From positions 1-62,921 of the forward strand of contig LRSR01006108.1 in NCBI GenBank assembly GCA_001579985.1: a stretch of 62,921 nucleotides of DNA, written 5' to 3'. Origin of the DNA: Hypsibius dujardini. Its lineage: Eukaryota; Tardigrada; Eutardigrada; Parachela; Hypsibiidae. This document shows positions 43,059 through 53,978 of the stretch, piece by piece (position 1 is the first letter of the stretch; each line of letters opens with the position of its first letter). A program made the position numbers and the translations under genes. The notes below the pieces were generated by a model. The model was not told the DNA's origin. It worked only from the letters and a program-made list of their open reading frames with translations, and did not search any database.

Positions 43059-43825
43059 ATGAAGGAGCAGTACGTCTATCGGAAGGACGAACCGGATCCC
43101 TTGACTGACACTGAACTCGTAAACATCACTGTTGATGAACTGATCAGTCAGCTGAAGGTGAGTTGTAGAGGTTCGAGCTTGTCTATACTTATCTCATTTC
43201 CTAATGTGTCCTGTGGTTCGTTGTCTGAGTTAGTGTGCTTAGCATGACGATGTCGTGATGCATGACATGTGCTTGTCTTACTCTTGATAGTTTCTTTAGA
43301 TGCCTGCCTGATTTTAGTGTCTGTCTAGCGTTCATCGGTTTCCTTTGCAGCTCTCTCGTCAGCTGCTGGCAGTTGCTGAAGCGGACAAGAAAATTTTTGA
43401 GGAGGATCAGATCAATCAGCTCAAAGAGGAAGTCAAGACCCGTGAAGAGTATCTTGAGCGGAAAAGAACTTCCGAGCTGTGCATTCGCTACTCTGAGACC
43501 AATCTCAACCATGTCGCCCGGTGGCTGGAGAAGATTTGGGTGCGATATGGCCGACCACGATCGGAAGCCCTACCGTTTCGATGTCTTTCAATGGCGCAGA
43601 TCAGAACAGCCTTGCAAAGGAGGATCAAAACCAAAAGAAGGAGTGCTGATGTGGTCACTCATAAGAAGAATATGTTTAAGGTGGAAAAAATTCATAGAGA
43701 TGAGTGGAGAAGGCACCTTAAAGATGTAAGTTTTGTTAGGTTGGTCTGTATCCCAGTGCTATGTGTGTCGCATCATTTGTCTGTCTGCGGGTCTGTTTGC
43801 CCGCCAGTCTGTCTGTATGTCTGTA

Positions 43826-43860
<35 letters not shown>

Positions 43861-43869
43861 ATGTCTGTA

Positions 43870-43904
<35 letters not shown>

Positions 43905-44552
43905 TTGTTTGTCTGTTACACTTTCACACTTACACATTTGATTTGCCTGTTGTTTTCTAGACTTTGAACGAGAAGAAGAACATGTCCATCAACGTTTTCC
44001 GGAGCAACAACATCTCCACCGCCGACTTTTACCTGCGCACCATCGTCCGACAGACCTGCGACGTCACCATGATGATCAGTAACAATATGGCCTACTTCGA
44101 CGCGCTCCACGACGCCGTCAGCAAATTCGAGCGTGTCAAGTGTTACATGGACGACGATCACATTCACTTTGAACGAAACCTGACGGACTTGAAGCAGTCC
44201 ATCGTCGAGCAGAAGAAGCAACTACGGTACTTGGCAGGCGTCTTCAACGAGTCTGCCAAAGGTGCGTTGCGGGCGGAGAAGGATTGTAATGAGACAGATT
44301 TCGATATCAGGAAGGCGGAAAAAGAGCAGCAACGGATGATAAAAGACCTCAACGTGGCGTTAGAAGAGCATCGGTGGACCTGTACGACACGCTTGAGGAA
44401 ATTGGTCGATATGAATGTGGAGGTGATAAGTAATGGGCAGACAATTATATAGCGACGGACAAACAAATTCGCAGACAAACCGACAGACCACCAGATACAC
44501 AGACAGAACAGCAGAAAGATAGACAAACCGACAAACAGACAGGCAGACAGGC

Positions 44553-44593
<41 letters not shown>

Positions 44594-45926
44594 GCTTAAT
44601 GTGGCATGCTCTTATTATAGATCAAGAGCTGCTTCGATCGACCTCCTGTCATCCGGACCTTTCCATTCCATGAGTCTTCCGTCGCCGAGGTAGCCAAAGT
44701 GCCTGAAACAACCGAATTAGTTCGAACGTTTGAACTCCTGCAAGATTTGACCCAGACGCGAACTGCTTCCGAAGTGTTGAATGCCTTCCGCCAGCAAATG
44801 AATCGTAGCTTGAATTTGGAGTCTCAGAATCGCCGTTTGCATTACCTTCTTGTGACAATTATTCATCCGGAAGAGAAGATGTTTGAGGAGGAGTTTGACG
44901 CGAATTGCACTCAGACCATTGCCCGCCGGGAAGCGCTAGACAGGTCTCTAAAGGAGATGCATAACGAGTTTGACAAGCGAGTCACTGCTGCCCGTCATGT
45001 CATCACGGCACAACGTGACACTGCTGATGAGGTATTTACTGTCTCTGTGTCCCAAATGCTTGTCTATCAGATTGGTAAGGCGTTTGAATTTGGCAACGTC
45101 TAGTTCCTGCCTCAATCAACTCCAGTTCTAATCATTTGTCTGACTGTTGAATCTCTTTTTGTGTGCCTGTCAGGTAAATGTCTTGAAAGTGCCTTCAGCC
45201 TCTCTGTTCGTCTTCTTTGTTCAGTTGCCTGACTGAAAAAACCCCATTTCTCTGTTTATTTGTCTTTCTGTGTTAGATTTAAGGCGAATTGTGAATGTAT
45301 TTCTATTTCAGTTTCAGTTTTTCCTGGAAACATTGGACAGCATCAACGAACGGGTCAAACGTGTCTTCTGTAACGACCCTAAGAACATCGAAGAGGAATG
45401 GGAGGACCAATCAATTCCCGGACTGCGTGGCCTGCTGTCGTTGACCCGTCAAAACATTCTAAAAATGGCTGAGGACAACCTCTTCTCCGTGCTGAGTCAG
45501 CCGTGGAGTCATCTCAAGGAACACGTCTACCATCGCGACTTCCTCGAGTACCGCGCAGGAAAACTCTCCAAGACCAACGACCGCACTCGCTTCGACCATC
45601 CTCCCAGAGATTCCATCAGAGATGAGGCCAAGCGAAGAGCTCGCCTCCTCCCATCAACAGTCAACGTCAACTACCTGACTAATGCTCAGGTGAAACAGGC
45701 CAATTGGCAGATGATGGAACGATCACGGTTGGCCGAGTTAGATCGGCTCAAATTGGCATATCAGAAGGACGAAGACGAACGTCAGATGATTGAAAAGCGG
45801 AGGTTGAGGGAAGATGCTCAGGCCGCGTTGGCGGACAAGGCCAAAGGCAAAGGCAAGCGGGCAGGGACTGTTCCCAAGTCTCTCCACACCAAGAAATCCG
45901 CAACGGAGAAAAAGGGCAAAAAGTAG
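43059..45926 (+). CDS. Axonemal coiled-coil protein, outer-dynein-arm docking-complex-like
   Basis: Five exons (43059-43157, 43351-43725, 43961-44422, 44621-45031, 45312-45926) join in phase to 653 residues. It is almost all charged coiled coil, for example ADKKIFEEDQINQLKEEVKT, HFERNLTDLKQSIVEQKKQL and ARREALDRSLKEMHNEFDKR. The segment TFELLQDLTQTRTASEVLNA plus FRQQMNRSLNLESQNRRL resembles the central block of CCDC63/CCDC114/CCDC151 docking proteins, which anchor outer dynein arms. Assignment to a particular member is not possible by eye; a dynein-regulatory-complex or other axonemal coiled-coil protein is the alternative. The C-terminus is Lys-rich. Introns 2 and 3 hold TCTG and CAGA microsatellites. 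Exon 5 has two tandem acceptors (45311 and 45317) differing by two codons. Confidence 0.75.
43795..43916 (+). repeat. TCTG microsatellite in intron 2 of the coiled-coil gene
   Basis: Tandem TCTG with TATG and TTTG variants between exons 2 and 3. Non-coding. Confidence 0.9.
44480..44594 (+). repeat. CAGA microsatellite in intron 3 of the coiled-coil gene
   Basis: Tandem CAGA units, perfect from about 44545 to 44594, between exons 3 and 4. Non-coding. Confidence 0.9.
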
Positions 45927-46119
45927 AAATTCCCTTCCGTTTGTTATTCGCCGTTTTTTATTCTTTTTTGTTAATTGTTTTGCGTTTAAATGTTGGTTTC
46001 CGAGATTTTGTTAGAGTTATCTTTTAGACTTCTTATTCATGAGTAAATGGGTAGAAATGCATGCTTCATATAAAGTCAGTATCTGATCATGTCGATGACC
46101 TTTTGTTATGATGGAACGT

Positions 46120-47450
46120 TTATTTTTCCATCACCGACGCGCTGCTGCGTATCCTCGTAATTCCTGACAAGGATCTCCGGAAGAAAACTGCAGCGGCGAT
46201 TTGAGCTGCATTCAGAGTAGAATGTGCCAAGTCATGGTCGATCATCACCGTGGCTGCTAGGTTCCATCCCATCTCAAAGGTCAACGACGGAGCGACGTCA
46301 GAGTGTTGTAAGCATTTCAAAAGGTCATGACCAGTTGCAAAAAATGGCGAAAGGTTGGATCACTTATTAGTGTCAGACAATTTTCGTGTGTTTTTTAACG
46401 GCTGGACGTGCCACCGAATTGCTCATCACATACGAACATCTAAGAGCGACCATGAAGTCATCAATCATTACTATTCGAGATAATCATGTAGTTGTAGACG
46501 CCTTTTTCTGCAATATTCAGTAGTGTAGCGCTGTATTCACATATTGAAAATCATTAGGTCGCTTCCTTGAGTTGAACCAGTAACCAGAGGATCAACTTAA
46601 GAATACTGTTGCTATGAATAAGTAATTCCTGTTATAAAAAAAAGTGTATTTCAGGATTCGGGGCATTTGCTGTTGGCGACGAAAATGGGACACTTCTTGT
46701 AACATGAAAAGCGTCCCGTTGACGCGTTGAAGTTAACTTGCAGATGGGCACTTATTCGCCGATTTTTGATGTTTGTTACATTGAACACCTTCCCGCCAGG
46801 ATAATTTGCCTTCTCGATGCCCTTTGGGGTTCTGTCAGGATCAATTGGGGCGAGTATCTTGTCAACAGCCGCATCATAGCAGTCCGCGATTATTTCTTAA
46901 GTCAGTCCCTTAGTTTCCGCTAGGATGGCTCCTTGTGGATCCTTTGGAAAAAACGAAATGTTATGACTAAAAGCTAATACAGATACGCTGTGGTATATTC
47001 CACTTTCACCCAGCGGCATATGGTGTGCTCTAGGTTAATTGAAAACAAAGCTTTCTGGTTGTGAATGCTGTAACATGCATTCAAGTCCTTTTCACAAAAA
47101 TTTCAAGCGGCGAACTATTTTGCTTTCTTCTTCTTGTTCCAGTGGGAGGTGCTGATACGGCTGGATGCGAATTCGTTTAGCCGCTGCTTCCCGAACCAGT
47201 TTGGGCTTGCCCTGAGGACTGCTGTCGGAAATTTCTCTGTGCCGGTATTGACTGACCAGTCGCCATTCCCACTTTGTCGCATTGCATTTTCAGCGCCATC
47301 ATCCTATTTCTGGTAGAACCCCTTCAAGTGATCCTTAAACTCACACTGCGACATCTTATCGACTCCTTGTTTTAATGACGCGTTGCGACTCTCATTCGCG
47401 TTTTGGTCGTATGGGAAAATACCCGATCCAGCCATTTTCCGCAAATTAAC
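46120..47450 (-). pseudogene. Decayed coding remnants, possibly a transposase with SWIM-like end
   Basis: Three open stretches on the minus strand look like one broken gene. About 47430-47120 reads IFPYDQNANESRNASLKQG and is cut by TAG at 47304-47306. About 46890-46655 reads YPGGKVFNVTNIKNRRISA and a Cys-rich RFSCYKKCPIFVANSKC segment. About 46320-46120 reads TFEMGWNLAATVMIDHD. The NESRNASLK word and a Cys-rich segment near the end recall MULE-type transposases with SWIM zinc fingers, but this is a guess. No complete frame exists. Confidence 0.4.
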
Positions 47451-47706
47451 CTGCAAACGACAAAACAATTTGTTCCGTACTGTAAGGTATATGAGCTCTG
47501 TTCTATTACAAATTGACCAAAATTACTTTAAAAATTAACTTCTACTTTAATTTAGTTTTTCTAAAGCGAGACCATTTCACTTTTGATGTGTTGAATAGAA
47601 GCCAGTTAGCAAAACCACTACCAGTAATTATATTCATTCCAGTACTTGTGATTATCCATACTAGTGCTAGTATAAAAAATTTGTCTTATTCTTACCGACA
47701 TCCTTC

Positions 47707-48173
47707 TGTCGCCTCTAATTTCTACTGCCCGAAGGCTAATGAAGAAGAAAGGCCGGAAGTGGAGGTTTTGTATTAATGGGAGACAGTTGGCATTACATAG
47801 AAAGAGAGAAGAAGCGATGAGAAACGGAAATCCGAAGGGAAATAAGAAGGAGGCGATGAAAACAAAACTACTGTACTGTAGAATGAAAAACCAACTAGAC
47901 TGACTATTAAAACACACACAGTACGAGTATATCAAGTAGGGAACGAGTCGCGGTACACAGGCTCGCGCAGATAACCAACGTCCTGCCGAACGCCCCCGGT
48001 TCAGCTGTACTTCTGACAACACACAAACATACAACAAATAAACATACAGTACAATTGACCAGTACATGAGCGGAGAGCAGCTATGAACCGTGAGCAGCCG
48101 TGAGCAGCGGCTATGTGGAAGACGGTTGAAGTCCACCAATCCAGTCGTCCAAATTATGAAATTACCCGCGACA
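47707..48173 (-). repeat. LTR of the inverted element copy
   Basis: 467 bp, minus-strand ends TGTCGCGGG and GGCGACA, with a purine tract (AAGGACGAGGA) before it. It is recognisably related to 8439-8869 but has many substitutions and small length changes, so the two copies belong to old or different insertions. Confidence 0.85.
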
Positions 48174-51100
48174 TCCTCGTCCTTAAACTGACGTTGGAGA
48201 CGAATGAAGTTATTGGGAATGAGAGAAACGGAACCGGAAATAACGTTGATCGTCGTGATGATGACTTATTCAACAAAGGTGGTGATGATACTGAAACATA
48301 ACTGTTTCTTCACGTACGACGACGTTTTTTTGCGCATCAATATATTTTTTTTTATCCTTTATATCGTTTTCCCCACACAAACAACTAGATAGCAGATTTG
48401 AATTGTCCGATAACTAATAAAGATAATGATCGATCATAGTACTTTCTCCCCATAAAAAAAATTTGTAAACGCGGTCGAATGAACCTGAATGAATGAACCT
48501 GAATGAGAGCCACAACGAGAACAGCGTAGTTTGCTTTTCGTTGGTTTCTGCTCTTCGCACACGTTTTAAGGGAAGCAAACGTTCCTTCTTAACGTTAAAT
48601 TCCACTACGGTGGAATTGGGATCGGTTTGTGTGTCGGCGGACTTGGTTTGACAAAAAGAAGAAAATGGAACTGGGCAATCGGGACGGAGGTGACGGACAT
48701 AACTCAATCTGCAATCGTAACACAGGGTTTGTGCAGAGGAAAATCCACGGGAAAGCGGTACTGAAAACCGAATCCGGATTGTTGATGGGCGTTTATTTCG
48801 TCGAGCAATAGTCGGTGCTCCGACAGCAATTGCAGAAACAACTGAAAAGAAGATGACCGACTATGCACTTGAGAAGAAAACCGAAACCAAAGAAAACAAG
48901 AAAAAAGATATTAGCAACGGCGTATTTCAAAACGTCAACAACTTGGGAGGATTCGGCGGTGTTGGTGATGCTTCCCGACGGCGGTGGTTGCAGACATGGC
49001 ATCGTAATCGTTGACGTCGTCGGTTTGTCGGATCATGTTGCCTCAACTCAGCGAGGAAGTTCACGGGACGGTCAATCGCGGTTAAATGAAAAAATGCGTC
49101 CGTTCGGTTGATAATTCGACTGACGTTGACACGGAGATGATGATTGAATGCCAATTGTGTGCGTCGCATAAGTATCCACGTACCGTTGCGGTTTTCCATA
49201 AAAAAATAACAATTCCGTTAATCCAAAAACGGAGATGGTCTAGGGCGAAGGGTAAACCCATCATAGGAGATTTTGTAAGGTACGTCATTAGAGGTAACAA
49301 TCAATTAAAGAACGCAGTTTGTGGTCACGGATGAAAAGGTGACCGGCACCGGTCGGCAGAGGTGGAGAACGGCCGATCCATTGTAACTTGCATGGGAATC
49401 TAATACGGTTGATGGAGGGCGTGTTTCGCGAGAGCATCGAAAAGGCAAATAGGTCGACGGGTTGGTTGAGTCGGTTGTTGTCGGCTAAACAACCGAAATG
49501 CTTGAGTTCGGCAGAAATCTGTTGTTCTTGATGTGTTAGAAAGTCGGTGACATATAGAAAGTGGAAGGAAAGGTACCGTTTACTTTCCAACTTGATTCCA
49601 TGAGCAGAGAAAAATTTCAGTAATTGCTATTGTCGGCACTGACCGGCGTTGGCGGAACAGCTGTTATTAGTGAAGACAAACATGATTGAACTCGACGCAA
49701 ACCTTGGCGTTTTTGTACCATGTACGACATGCACGAACCGCAGTGGTTGATGATTCCGGTTTCACGGATACCGTCGTTTAAGCAAAGATTTGTAAGATTG
49801 CTAAAATTGCTGACAAAGTTTAGTTGTGATGTCGGAAAACGTAGGCGTGCGACATGGGACAAAGTTGACGTGTTCCGTAGTTCATCATTACCGCTAGTCA
49901 CGAGATGATATTTGCAACGATTGGCCAGTTGTTGGTCAGAGAAGTAGGTAGGTTTGCTCAACTTTGATAACAAAATAGTATATCTACTCCGAGTGCGGTT
50001 ACTCCAGGTAGACCCAGGAAGTACTTTTTTACTATATTGTTGTGCCATAGCACTTGATCTCAATTAGTTTCTAGCATTCTTATGCCCTCATGGGGTTGTT
50101 GTAAGGGATGGGAATCGTTTTGTGTTGTCCGAATAGAAAGGGAACAATTTGTTTGCCCTTGATGAATTGACGGCAGAGGTAGTTACAGAACTGCATCCTC
50201 TGGCTTGACTGACTGTAAAATTGATATCGTACAGGTAAAACACAAATTTATGTACAGGAGGACTGCAACAGGATAAGTATTTCGAATTGATGTTACCAAT
50301 GTATGCCGGGAAACGGCAATCGCAAATTTCCATTGTGAATGCTGCGGCTAAACCAATAAAAAGTAGACCCCACATGGCGGACGTGATGATCAGTGACTGA
50401 AAAAACTCAAAAATTTGCTGGCAATTGGGAGCAGCTGTTGCCCTGGACGAGAGTTGTGGCTTCCGACAATTAGAATTCGAAAAAAGGTAAACAAGACGTT
50501 CGAATTTTCGTACTTAAAGTTTCCCGCAAGTCGGAGCAGGGTCGATATAGATAACTGCTGTTTACGGCACAGGATTGATGATCGAAATGGTGCAACGGAC
50601 ACTGTTCCGTCGGATTGTTGGTGTTGCGGCGTGATTTGATGTCGACAGAAAAAATTTTGTCGCAAACGAAAAACTAGTGACGGTTGCAACGATTGAAGTA
50701 AGACGTGCAGACATTATTTCGGGCGTTTCGTGAAAAATTGAAGACCGTTTAATGCGTTCTTGTTAGTGGGTTAATGTCACACCAAGACCGGTTTGGGTTC
50801 GGGACAAAAAATAACGACCCGGATTGTTCATCAACGCCGTTTGACTTGATAGAACAGTACCGAAGTCGGTGAACTGATGAGGCGCGTGATTGGTGCATCA
50901 AGTACAAGCGAAAAAAGGTCGAAATCTACCATATGAACGGTGATAAAAAGAATCGGGGTGGTGCTTTGAAGGTCACAAACAAAAAGGGTTTAATGAACGG
51001 CAATACTGATTTGTACAAAAGTCTCTGGCATGATCAGCGAGTGTCGCCATGCCCTTATAGACGGTCCTGATAGTAGTGACAAGCGGGAATTCCGAAAAAC

Positions 51101-52060
51101 GCCTGATTAGCATGGTTTTTACCGTTCGCCAGCTAGATATGTGGGCGCCTATCCACTTGTAGATCCTCTTTTTTAAACATTTTCATGACAAGACGGGCGA
51201 CCGTAAAAAGAGCAAGCAGATACTTGTTCTAGTTTATGACAGTGCCGACAAAGACTTGAATGGACGCAGCGTCTTTCGGACCTAGTGAAATGAGTAACGC
51301 CATCACTTTGTTTTGATTGGCCGAAATTCTTGAGAGTTGACAGTATGACCGAGGCAGTCGATTTATGTTCTGGCGTAAATGCATTACTAGGCTTAATTTT
51401 GAGACCACTGTCCTCAAGCCAACAAAATACTTTTTCGACGTGCTCCATGTGTTCGTCAAAATGTTTGAGAAACATTTGAGTATCGTCGAGATAAACGACA
51501 CACCTGGGGTGCGGAAAGCTGTTTTGTGATTGAAGATTCATCCATTTTTATTTGCCAGTAGCCTGAGAACAAATCAATCTGTGTGAGATAGCCTTAATCC
51601 TTCATCGCGTCCAGACATTCTTTTGTTGCGGGCCAGAGGGTACTGGTTCATGACGGCCCGCTGGTTGAAATCTCCGTAATTTACAGCGAACCACAGGGTC
51701 CTGTTCCTTGACTAGGACGAAATTAGAGCACTAGTCTAATCTCAAACATGGTTGAACATTTTTTATAGAATACATCTCTACCTCCTGTTTTCGGATTTTT
51801 TTTCTAAACGGCTTTTCGTTGCAACAATCGGTTGATTGGTAATTGAGGGTGTTGATTTTGTGAATAATGAAGCTGGTACAGCGGATCGGTTTGGAAATGT
51901 CGTAAACAGGTTCAAACAATGCAATAATTTGGAAGATTGAGCTTTCCCGTGATGGATTCTGATAAAACGCTTTTTTTCTTGTTCGTGGCATTAAAAATGA
52001 TAACGGCACAGAGTTTTCAACCATCCGCTCAAACAGCCAGAAACAGGATAAAGGGCCGTT
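47707..52060 (-). pseudogene. Inverted, internally deleted second copy of the Ty3/gypsy element
   Basis: Read on the minus strand this is a decayed relative of the element at the left end. About 52030-51110 matches reverse transcriptase (IHKINTLN, KKIRKQEVEMYSIKN, with frameshifts). Near 51100 the match jumps to the middle of the third frame, so RNase H, integrase and the 5' half of the Cys/His region are missing. The envelope part follows to about 48600 (signal peptide near 50341, FLTHQEQQISAELKH, VDVLKYAVANIFF), with several frameshifts. One LTR closes it (48173-47707). A 5' LTR is not seen. It cannot make any full product. Confidence 0.88.
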
Positions 52061-52399
52061 AAGAGTTTAGACTATATATAGCTCATCCAATTTTGCGAAT
52101 CTCGTGAACAATAAAGTGGTTCGGAAGATCGCATCTATAATCTCGAATGCCATCACATTCGCGAATTTTTTTAAATCACTCGACCAAAGGATTTTTGTAA
52201 GATTTCGCGATTGGATTTTTGGCGCGCAGTCGTTTGTTTGAAAGGAATTTTTGTTTAATTCAAAGTTTTGTTATTTTTTGAATCTTTTCTAATAATAATA
52301 ATTTATTTTTGAAATTTTTGGATAAATAAAAAAATAATAAATATAAAAGCAGTCAACCGAAGCGTCACCAGGTTTTTTTTAGTGGGAGCAAGCTTTCTT

Positions 52400-52850
52400 G
52401 ATACATGACCAGCTTTTTGATACGTCAACTGGTTTCGCTTCTTCATTTTGCAACCTATCCAGAGGAGACTTTGAAAACGTCAGGAATACTGTCCAGCCAA
52501 GCGATTTTTTTTCGAAAATCTTTGTTTGTCACAGCAAACCCCATAGCCTTCTCTCCCATTAGCCAAACGCGAACAGCATCACTTATGGAATCGTATTATG
52601 GCTCTCGCATCTTTTTCTTGGGCGGTTTTGGTCCGACTCTGCAAAAAAAGCCCGGAGTTCCGCTTAAATCAATCAATCGAACGAAGGAGTTGACGATAAA
52701 ACTTACTTCTTCCGTTTTTGAATTTTCACCCGCAGAATCTATTTGTTTAGCGCAAACTGGTTGACCGATAGACCAGACTCGTAAAATCGCTCAACTATGC
52801 GTCGCTTCTCGGCTTCAAAATAGTTTTTCCTAGATGTTTTCACCATTTTA
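52400..52850 (-). pseudogene. Decayed pogo/Tigger-like transposase N-terminus
   Basis: From 52846 on the minus strand MVKTSRKNYFEAEKRRIVER begins a helix-turn-helix-like segment with GLSVNQFAL, then stops. After frame changes a CENP-B-type DNA-binding segment follows (SISDAVRVWLMGEKAMGF, then KIAWL and VSSGKVEKF-like words), with several stops. No catalytic DDE region is found. It adjoins the 5'-truncated end of the inverted retroelement copy, so the two may be nested. Confidence 0.45.
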
Positions 52851-52859
52851 AAATAAGCC

Positions 52860-53694
52860 GTTGGAATCAACCAACAAACAACAGGAGCCGTTGCTCTACT
52901 CAATAACATCAACAATCGACATGGTTTTGGCTGAACGGCATTGAATCCGTAACGTCACACAGTCTTGCACGGGAGAGGCGGGGCTAATAGGCCCTTAGAA
53001 TTGCGACAGTACAGTAATTTCATTTAACTGCAAAGTAGATAAGGAGCACTATATGGAAAAATATATTAAAATATATTTTATTTTGTTCAGCCAGGGAATT
53101 ATTCTGATCAGCAGTTAATATGTGTTAAATATAATCCAAAATGTTCCAAAACAAAGGCGTAATTAGCAAATCTGTAAATACATTCCAAAACATTGGTTAG
53201 TTTATATGCTGCTTATACGCTTATATGTATGCTGAATACCAGACGATAATCCTGCCAACAAGCCGGATACGAAGGCGTGCTCTTCGCTACGCAGTTAATA
53301 TCGTTAGATTGTTCAGAAGTATGAGTTTACTTTTGTATATACAAGCAAATCGACATAGCGCCAAAGTTCTTCCGCAGGATTGCATGTAAGAAACATAAAT
53401 CTTGCCGTTTATGTGCAATTTTATACTCCATGTAATTTACCAAAAAACTAGCGTGTGGTTCTTCTTTCGTGGTAGAATTCCATTAAATTATCTGGTCAGT
53501 ACGAAATCGATGTGCCATGGTCTCTCTTCTTATATTTTACAACGAAGTGGACGTACAAATTTTATGTACGAACAATCAACGGTTGCCACTCAGAATAGTT
53601 TCATACTAATCCTGGCGTTTGTTAAGAATATGATGAATTCGATTTACTTTTTATGATAACGCTGGAAATTTAAAACTTAAGTTACTATTTTGAG
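52860..53694. other. AT-rich intergenic stretch
   Basis: No gene seen. It has AT-rich sequence and short open frames without domain support. Confidence 0.5.
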
Positions 53695-53941
53695 CTAAGT
53701 CCGGGGCGTCTTATGGTCTGGTGACAAAGATTTAGGCGTTGAATTATGCGAATGCGTATCCCTTGGTTTCAGCGGCTCCAGTGCTACATACGGTGGGATC
53801 TCCGGCGGATACATCAAAAGGTCACCCTGCGCCCGGTCGTGATGGATAGTGACTCGCATATTAATCACCATCGGATCTCGTTCCAGGGGGATGCCCTCAA
53901 CTAGCATGTAAAAACTGTTACGAAAATACTCTACGTATACC

Positions 53942-53978
<37 letters not shown>

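Noticed and set aside
52405-52764. 119-codon plus-strand frame
   Set aside because: It lies opposite the transposase-like minus-strand remnant and has no motif of its own.
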